Made by a program: the position numbers and the translations under genes. From an uncultured Methanobrevibacter sp. (lineage in GTDB: Archaea; Methanobacteriota; Methanobacteria; Methanobacteriales; Methanobacteriaceae): 10,727 nt of DNA. The notes under the pieces are model-generated. The model did not search any database. It was given only the letters and a program-made list of their open reading frames with translations, and was not told the DNA's origin. The stretch is taken from positions 1 through 10,727 of the forward strand of contig CAMODR010000021.1 of NCBI GenBank assembly GCA_946611495.1. The letters run 5' to 3'. This document shows positions 5,770-10,727 of the stretch, piece by piece; position 1 is the first letter of the stretch, and each line of letters starts with the position of its first letter.

Positions 5770-7023
5770 ATGAATAAATACATTAAAAAATGGACTGAAT
5801 CAAGTCTGATCTTAAAGATATTTTGCGGTTTAATTATTGGAGCTATTCTGGGGATTACTGTGCCTCAATATGAATTGATAGGTCTTCCTGGAGAACTTTT
5901 TGTAACTGCTTTAAAGGCTATTGCGCCTCTTCTTGTTTTTGTATTAGTGGCATCCGCTTTATCAAAAGCAAGTGATGGAATAGGCCATCGTTTTAAGACA
6001 GTAATATTTTTATATTTGTCTTCAACATTTCTATCTGCTATGGTTGCAGTGCTTGGAAGTTACTTATTCCCTGTTAGCATGCACCTTAGAAATGCAAGTG
6101 ACGTTTCTGCACCTAATGGATTAGGTGAAGTGATAAGCAGTATGCTTTTAAAGGTTTTTGCAAATCCATTGATATCCTTATCTCAAGGAGATTACTTAGG
6201 AATATTGTTTTGGGCTGTTATTTTTGGAATCTGCCTAAATAAAATTGCCTCAAGCACTACAGTTACAGTTTTTTCAGATATTGCCGAATCAATTAACCTG
6301 GTCGTTAGGATAATTATTCAATTTGCTCCATTTGGTATAATGGGACTTGTATTCAGTGCAGTTTCTGAAAGCGGATTGGATATTTTCATCCAATATGGTC
6401 AATTGGTTCTCCTTCTTGTAGTTTGTATTGGATCAGTGGCTTTCATAACTGACCCTCTCATTGCAGCATTAGCATTAAGGCGAAATCCTTATCCTCTTGT
6501 TTTAACTTGTCTAAAGGAAAGCGGTGTTACAGCATTCTTTACTAGAAGTTCTGCAGCAAATATACCTGTTAACATGAGGCTTTGTGAAAGATTAGGTCTT
6601 GATAGGGACTTCTTCTCAATAAGCATTCCTCTTGGAGCTACAATTAATATGGAAGGGGCAGCTATTACAATTACAATAATGACATTGGCTGTATGTCATA
6701 CCTTAGGAATTTCAGTTGACTTGCCAACTACAATTGTCTTAAGCATAATTTCCACTTTGGCTGCTTGCGGTTCCTCTGGAGTGGCTGGAGGCTCTCTTCT
6801 TCTTATTCCAATGGCATGTTCATTATTTGGAATACCTGCTGATATTTCCATGCAAGCTATTGCAGTAGGTTTTATCATTGGCGTAATTCAGGATTCCTGT
6901 GAAACCGCTCTTAACTCTAGTGGAGATGCTCTCTTTTCAGCAACTGCAGAGTATTTTGATAGGGCTAGAAGAGGAGAAGATATGAGATTCTTAGGTGAAT
7001 TCGCTAAAAACAAATCAAAATAA
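5770..7023 (+). CDS. sstT: Na+/serine-threonine symporter SstT (DAACS family)
   Basis: This 417-residue polytopic membrane protein imports serine and threonine with Na+. Family hallmarks are TRSSAANIPVN (258-268), TINMEGAAITIT (291-302, the cation-site NMxGAA motif), SSGVAGGSLLLIP (335-347) and DSCETALNSSGD (375-386). Hydrophobic segments span most of the length. E. coli SstT is 414 residues, so it appears full length. The start at 5770 is chosen because GAGGA (5760-5764) lies 5 bases before it and the protein then begins in register with the family (MNKYIKKWTESSL). An in-frame ATG at 5674 would add 32 atypical residues. The family is mainly bacterial, so acquisition by an archaeal ancestor is possible but not shown here. 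The gene has its own promoter and terminator and seems monocistronic. Confidence 0.92.
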   Translation: MNKYIKKWTESSLILKIFCGLIIGAILGITVPQYELIGLPGELFVTALKAIAPLLVFVLVASALSKASDGIGHRFKTVIFLYLSSTFLSAMVAVLGSYLFPVSMHLRNASDVSAPNGLGEVISSMLLKVFANPLISLSQGDYLGILFWAVIFGICLNKIASSTTVTVFSDIAESINLVVRIIIQFAPFGIMGLVFSAVSESGLDIFIQYGQLVLLLVVCIGSVAFITDPLIAALALRRNPYPLVLTCLKESGVTAFFTRSSAANIPVNMRLCERLGLDRDFFSISIPLGATINMEGAAITITIMTLAVCHTLGISVDLPTTIVLSIISTLAACGSSGVAGGSLLLIPMACSLFGIPADISMQAIAVGFIIGVIQDSCETALNSSGDALFSATAEYFDRARRGEDMRFLGEFAKNKSK

Positions 7024-7070
7024 CTGATTTAATCTTTAATTAAATTTTCTTATTTTATTTTTCTTTTTTT

Positions 7071-7168
7071 ATCTTTTTTTCTATTTTTGAAGTTATTAGT
7101 ATTGTTTTTTTTATTGTTTTTTTTATCTTTTTTCTATTTTTGAAGTTACTTGCATTGTTTTTTTATAG
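7071..7168 (+). repeat. Two imperfect direct copies (about 45 bp) inside a T-rich terminator region
   Basis: Copies at 7071-7116 and 7125-7168 share CTATTTTTGAAGTTA, then a variable stretch with ATTG, flanked by runs of 6-8 T. Their position after sstT suggests repeated U-rich transcription stops that grew by tandem duplication or slippage. Confidence 0.55.
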
Positions 7169-7204
7169 TTTTTTTTAAAGTTATTTTCATATTTTATTTA
7201 AGTA

Positions 7205-7213
7205 TTTTATAAA
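7205..7213 (+). promoter_or_regulatory. TATA box for cca
   Basis: TTTTATAAA predicts initiation near 7232-7238 and a leader of about 55 nt. AAGGA (7276-7280) lies 9 bases before the ATG at 7290. Confidence 0.45.
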
Positions 7214-7289
7214 TTTCATAAAATTATAAAACTAATAAACTTAATAAATTATATTGAATAAAGAAATCAACAATTAAGGAAACAATACA

Positions 7290-8747
7290 ATGAACTATGA
7301 ATCAATATTAAAAGATTTAAGACCGTCTCAAGAGGAGATTGACAAGGTAAATAAGACAACAGATAAGGTCATAAGCTTCCTAAATAAAATATGTGAGGAA
7401 GAGAATATTCCTGCAGAGGCTTTAGCAGTCGGGTCTGTTGCTAAAAACACTTGGCTCAGCGGAAAATCTGATATTGATATTTTCATTCATTTTCCTAAAA
7501 CAACTCCTATGGAAGAGCTTAAGGAGAAGGGATTATACTTAGGCTATAAGACAAGTGATGCATTAGATGGAAAGGCATCTGAACATTATGCCTCACACCC
7601 TTACTTGACTTCTATCATAGATGGCATAGAAGTTGATATTGTTCCTTGCTATAGGATTAAAGACGGAAGCGAGCTTAAATCTGCTGTAGATAGAACAATT
7701 CTCCATACAAAATACATTAAGAAGAATTTATCAAAAGAACAGGAAAGCGAGGTCTTGCTTTTAAAGAAATTTATGGATTCTGTTGGGACATATGGCTCTG
7801 AATTTAAGACAGGAGGATTTGCAGGTTATTTATGTGAACTGCTTATTTTAACTTATGGAACATTTGAAAACACCTTAAGGAAAGCTCAAGATTGGAAGTT
7901 CCATACAATTATTGATTTGGAAAACTATGGAACATCAGATAATAAGATATTCAAGAATGATCCTTTAGTTTTCATTGACCCTACAGATAAAAACAGGAAT
8001 GTGGCAGCTGCATTGAGACTTGAGCGAATGCTTGACTTTATCATCGCTTCAAGAAACTTCATTCGATTAATTGATGAGGATTCAAATAATAAAGAAAAAA
8101 TATTAGAATACTTCAAGCCTTTTGTTAAAGTCAGATTCCAAAATAAATCCAATGGAGAAATAGCAAAGGATATTATAAGTCAATTTAAGGACAGAGAAAC
8201 CCAAACCCTAATTATAAAATTCCCAATTCCTGAAATGAACGCAGATGCATTGCACCCTCAACTCTTAAAAACAGTTGAATCAATATCCAATAAATTAGAC
8301 CAAGAGGAATTTTCTGTTTATAGGCATGATTATTGGACTGATGAGGAAAGCATTGTAATATTTATTATTGAGCTTAATGTTTTCAAGCAAAGCAAGTATT
8401 ATGTTCATGAAGGTCCTAAAGTCTGGAATAGGAAGGCTTTCGATAACTTTTCTAAAAAATGGGAAGATGCTAACCTATATCACAAGGATGAATTTCTTGT
8501 ATTGGAGAGAGAACGTCAATTTAAGACAGCAAAAGACTTTATAAAATTTATACTTGATGAGAAAAATGTGCATATAATCAAGGTTGGAAAGAATATAAAG
8601 AATGCTCTTTGCAATGAGTACGAGCTTAATGAAATTGATCAGTTCTTAGATGACTTGACAAATGTATCTTCAGATGAGAATATTCAATTAGACTTTTTAA
8701 ATACTTTGGATGACTTGTTAAATCCAGGACAGTATCTAAAAAGGTAA
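7290..8747 (+). CDS. cca: CCA-adding tRNA nucleotidyltransferase, archaeal class I
   Basis: The enzyme builds or repairs the 3' CCA end of tRNA from CTP and ATP without a nucleic acid template. The nucleotidyltransferase signature is clear: GSVAKNTWLSGKSDIDIF (residues 48-65) with Gly48-Ser49 and the metal-binding Asp61 and Asp63, and the third carboxylate Asp116 in VDIVPCY (115-121). DRTILHTKYI (134-143) and the following FGFxxGYL-like segment (TGGFAGYLCELLILTYG) match the central domain of archaeal CCA enzymes. The 485-residue length is slightly above the usual roughly 440-460. The start has a modest ribosome site. The gene is single, with its own TATA box, between sstT and a MarR gene; it is a housekeeping enzyme for all tRNAs. 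Confidence 0.96.
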   Translation: MNYESILKDLRPSQEEIDKVNKTTDKVISFLNKICEEENIPAEALAVGSVAKNTWLSGKSDIDIFIHFPKTTPMEELKEKGLYLGYKTSDALDGKASEHYASHPYLTSIIDGIEVDIVPCYRIKDGSELKSAVDRTILHTKYIKKNLSKEQESEVLLLKKFMDSVGTYGSEFKTGGFAGYLCELLILTYGTFENTLRKAQDWKFHTIIDLENYGTSDNKIFKNDPLVFIDPTDKNRNVAAALRLERMLDFIIASRNFIRLIDEDSNNKEKILEYFKPFVKVRFQNKSNGEIAKDIISQFKDRETQTLIIKFPIPEMNADALHPQLLKTVESISNKLDQEEFSVYRHDYWTDEESIVIFIIELNVFKQSKYYVHEGPKVWNRKAFDNFSKKWEDANLYHKDEFLVLERERQFKTAKDFIKFILDEKNVHIIKVGKNIKNALCNEYELNEIDQFLDDLTNVSSDENIQLDFLNTLDDLLNPGQYLKR

Positions 8748-8880
8748 TTAAGTAATTGTTCTCATTTTATTTTCTTCTCTTATCTTATTTTATCTTTTCT
8801 TTTATTTTCTCTATTTTTCGTTAATTTTTTCATTCTTTTAACTTTTTTTTATTCATTTATTTTAACTTATTTCAGTTATT
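8748..8880 (+). terminator. Pyrimidine-rich termination region after cca
   Basis: About 120 bases are almost pure T and C with rare A and hardly any G, including several runs of 5-8 T. This suits archaeal U-tract termination. No gene is visible here. Confidence 0.45.
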
Positions 8881-8889
8881 TTTAAATAA
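8881..8889 (+). promoter_or_regulatory. TATA box of the MarR gene, implying a leaderless mRNA
   Basis: TTTAAATAA lies about 25-33 bases before the ATG at 8914, so transcription should begin at or just before the start codon. No Shine-Dalgarno sequence precedes that ATG, which agrees with leaderless translation. Confidence 0.35.
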
Positions 8890-8913
8890 TTGTTTAGAAT
8901 TATATTATAATTG

Positions 8914-9378
8914 ATGAAAACTGATAAGGATTTTAATACACAGGTTTATGATTATGACCGTTTAGGCGACCTTCTTTTTATTTTTCACAAGAATCATAAG
9001 AATTATCTCAATAATCTTTTAGCAGAATATGACTTGAATCTTATTCAGGTCTTATGCATCTTAAAGATTGACAGTGAAGATAATTTAAATCAAAAAGACT
9101 TGTCTGATAGTTTATATTTAACAAAAGGCGCGATAACAAAGGCTATTAAAAAATTAGAATCAAATAATATTGTTATTCGCGAAAGGTCTAAGGAAGATAA
9201 AAGGCATAATGTATTAAGGTTATCTCAAAAGGGAAAGGATTTGCTTCCTATAATTGATGAAATCAATCAGGACTGGGAAAGTCGTATGGGTTTAGATAGT
9301 TTGTCTGATGAATTTTTAGAAACATTCAAGCAATTAGCATTCAAGTCTGCTGAATTGAATGATAAGAAGTTAATTTAG
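8914..9378 (+). CDS. MarR-family winged-helix transcriptional regulator
   Basis: The 154-residue protein has the MarR layout: N-terminal dimerisation helices (about 10-52), a winged helix with the recognition helix in LTKGAITKAIKKLESNN (69-85), and a wing RERSKEDKRHNVLRLSQKG (89-107) of the family form with its conserved Asp/Arg, then C-terminal dimer helices. MarR proteins bind palindromic operators as dimers and usually repress themselves and a neighbouring gene until a small ligand releases them. An in-frame TTG directly before the ATG is not favoured. TTCAAA/TTTGAA half-sites at 9526-9561, between this gene and the dehydrogenase, are possible binding sites. The ligand cannot be guessed from the sequence. 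Confidence 0.9.
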   Translation: MKTDKDFNTQVYDYDRLGDLLFIFHKNHKNYLNNLLAEYDLNLIQVLCILKIDSEDNLNQKDLSDSLYLTKGAITKAIKKLESNNIVIRERSKEDKRHNVLRLSQKGKDLLPIIDEINQDWESRMGLDSLSDEFLETFKQLAFKSAELNDKKLI

Positions 9379-9525
9379 CTTTTTTTATTTGCCCTGTCTT
9401 TTTTTTTAAAAAATTTATTAAATTAATCATTTCTTCTTTTTTTAATCAAATTAATCTTAATATTTTTTTATTTATTATTTACAAACAATACTTATTTTTT
9501 AGTTCATTAGATAAAATAAACTTTA
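9379..9525 (+). other. T-rich intergenic stretch after the MarR gene
   Basis: A run of seven T right after the stop and another of nine T near 9400 can end the MarR transcript. No gene, RNA or clear repeat was found in the rest of this AT-rich stretch before the half-sites at 9526. Confidence 0.4.
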
Positions 9526-9561
9526 TTCAAATTTTATTTAATTTGTTTGAACTTATTCAAA
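9526..9561 (+). promoter_or_regulatory. Possible operator: three TTCAAA/TTTGAA half-sites upstream of a TATA box
   Basis: TTCAAA (9526-9531), TTTGAA (9546-9551) and TTCAAA (9556-9561) occur within 36 bases; the last two form an inverted pair with 4 bases between. CAAATT/AATTTG (9528-9533, 9540-9545) adds an overlapping inverted repeat. They end 23 bases before the TATA box at 9585, a fitting place for a regulator such as the neighbouring MarR protein. Confidence 0.35.
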
Positions 9562-9584
9562 TATTATAGAATTATTTAACAATA

Positions 9585-9592
9585 TTTATATA
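9585..9592 (+). promoter_or_regulatory. TATA box of the dehydrogenase gene
   Basis: TTTATATA predicts initiation near 9610-9618, giving a leader of about 150 nt, long for an archaeal mRNA. The transcript start would coincide with the GTAAACT element at 9618. Confidence 0.55.
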
Positions 9593-9618
9593 TTTTAAAA
9601 AATAAAATAGTATACAAG

Positions 9619-9733
9619 TAAACTATATTATTATGCCTAAAAATTTTCTTTTTTAATTTTTAATTCATTTTTATTATGTCTTATTCATTTTTTCATTTTA
9701 TTATTTCCTTTTTTTAGGCATATAGGTAGTTTA
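9619..9733 (+). promoter_or_regulatory. Long-range stem with U-rich loop in the dehydrogenase leader
   Basis: TATGCCTAAAAA (9632-9643) pairs perfectly with TTTTTAGGCATA (9711-9722), and TAAACTA (9619-9625) pairs with TAGTTTA (9727-9733) across a small internal loop. The 67-base loop is almost all T, A and C with T-runs. In RNA this would be a leader hairpin holding a potential termination tract; as DNA it could be a small inverted-repeat element. No known riboswitch is recognised. Confidence 0.45.
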
Positions 9734-9767
9734 TTGTAAATGAATATTGAGTTAATCGGTGATTTAA

Positions 9768-10703
9768 ATGAGCATTAAAAAAGTAGTAGTAGCTGGTGGA
9801 GGAGTATTAGGTAGTCAAATTGCTTATCAATCCGCTTTCTGTGGTTTTGATGTAACTGTATGGCTTAGAAGTGAAGGATCAATTGAAAGGGCTAAGCCTA
9901 AATTTGAAAGATTATTGAACATTTACCTCAACACATTAGAAGCCATGAAAAGCGATAAGTCTGCATACTGCAGAGGCTTTACAGACAAGAGTGACCTTAG
10001 CGATGAAGAGATTGATGCATTAAAAGAGCAAGCTCAAAAGGCTTATGATAGCTTGACTTTAACAACAAGCTATGAAGAAGCAGCAGATGATGCAGACCTT
10101 GTCATTGAAGCTATTGCAGAAGACCCTAATCAAAAAATACCATTTTATGAAGAACTAGCAAAATACCTTCCTGAAAAGACAATTGTTGTAACAAACTCTT
10201 CAACCTTGCTTCCAAGCCAATTTGCTGAACACACAGGAAGACCTGAAAAGTATCTTGCATTCCACTTTGCAAATAATATTTGGGCACAAAACACAGCAGA
10301 GGTTATGGGACATCCTGGAACTGAACAGGAATACTTTGATACAATTGTTCAATTTGCAGAAGACATAAACATGGTTCCTATTAAGGTATTGAAGGAGCAA
10401 CCTGGATATGTGCTTAATTCCTTGCTTGTACCATTCCTTTCAGCAGGTCAAGCTTTATGGGCTGAAGGGGTTGCTGACCCTGAAACTATTGATATGACTT
10501 GGAGACTTGCTACAGGAGCACCTAATGGTCCATTCCAAATATTAGATGTTGTAGGACTTGTAACTGCATATAATATTGTTATAATGGATCCTCGCTCACA
10601 AGACCCTCAAACAACTCAAGGAAAAATAGCAGCAAAGCTTAAGGAAAAAATAGATGCTGGTGAAACTGGTATCAATGCTGGAAAAGGATTTTATGAATAC
10701 TAA
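9768..10703 (+). CDS. 3-hydroxyacyl-CoA dehydrogenase-like NAD-dependent enzyme
   Basis: The 311-residue protein has the two-domain layout of this family. The N-terminal Rossmann fold carries GGGVLG (10-15, the GxGxxG NAD site). ADLVIEAIAED (109-119) and TNSSTLLPS (142-150) match the end of that fold, and HFANNIW (166-172) with Glu178 gives the His/Glu pair expected for catalysis. The C-terminal domain has NSLLVPFLSAGQAL (217-230) and the substrate-site pattern PNGPFQILDVVGL (252-264), ending in GKGFYEY. Such enzymes interconvert 3-hydroxy- and 3-oxoacyl-CoA or related hydroxy acids; related branches act on other substrates such as carnitine, so the substrate is open. GGTGAT (9758-9763) lies 4 bases before the ATG. 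The gene follows a MarR regulator and ends in a hairpin terminator, so it is likely a single, regulated unit. Confidence 0.88.
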   Translation: MSIKKVVVAGGGVLGSQIAYQSAFCGFDVTVWLRSEGSIERAKPKFERLLNIYLNTLEAMKSDKSAYCRGFTDKSDLSDEEIDALKEQAQKAYDSLTLTTSYEEAADDADLVIEAIAEDPNQKIPFYEELAKYLPEKTIVVTNSSTLLPSQFAEHTGRPEKYLAFHFANNIWAQNTAEVMGHPGTEQEYFDTIVQFAEDINMVPIKVLKEQPGYVLNSLLVPFLSAGQALWAEGVADPETIDMTWRLATGAPNGPFQILDVVGLVTAYNIVIMDPRSQDPQTTQGKIAAKLKEKIDAGETGINAGKGFYEY

Positions 10704-10727
10704 ATAGTTTTTTAACTATTTAATTTT
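10701..10727 (+). terminator. Intrinsic hairpin terminator overlapping the stop codon
   Basis: TAAATAGTT (10701-10709, including the stop TAA) and AACTATTTA (10714-10722) form a perfect 9-bp stem with loop TTTT, followed by ATTTT at the window end. Confidence 0.6.

Overview
The window looks like chromosomal DNA of a very AT-rich euryarchaeon, most likely a Methanobacteriales methanogen of the Methanobrevibacter type. The reasons are an archaeal (class I) CCA-adding enzyme, an XPD/Rad3-like Fe-S helicase, TTTATATA-type archaeal TATA boxes, GGTGAT/GGGGG Shine-Dalgarno sites, heavy AGA/AGG and ATA codon use, and long T-rich stretches between genes. All convincing genes are on the + strand. The genus is an inference; no rRNA or tRNA gene is present to confirm it.

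Layout. 1-2502: the 3' part of an XPD/DinG-family helicase, cut by the window edge, with a C-terminal TPR-like extension. 2503-3298: about 800 bases without a recognisable gene, holding two near-duplicate promoters, each with a perfect palindrome just upstream of its TATA box, and a 21-bp hairpin that may belong to a small RNA or a structured leader. 3299-4669: four close cistrons: an acidic 166-aa unknown, a 52-aa DUF2080/AbrB-like protein apparently starting at ATT, a 28-aa ORF born from a tandem duplication, and a 192-aa unknown. 4670-5119: a MITE-like 16-bp inverted-repeat element, a doubtful small membrane ORF and a promoter region. 5120-5533: a 137-aa unknown. 5770-7023: a Na+/serine-threonine symporter (SstT). 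7290-8747: cca. 8914-9378: a MarR-family regulator. 9379-9767: a complex promoter/leader. 9768-10703: a 3-hydroxyacyl-CoA dehydrogenase-like enzyme, ending in a hairpin terminator.

The conserved genes (helicase, sstT, cca, marR, dehydrogenase) appear to be separate transcription units with U-rich terminators between them. The accessory part is about 2700-5540, with small unknown genes, a transposon-associated family, duplications and inverted repeats. The best candidates for something undescribed are the paired palindrome-TATA promoters, the hairpin RNA carrying two GGGGGTGA (16S-complementary) motifs, the duplicated gene junction, and a TAAACT-N7-TATGCCT element placed about 30 nt after the TATA box at two unlinked promoters (about 4981 and 9618).
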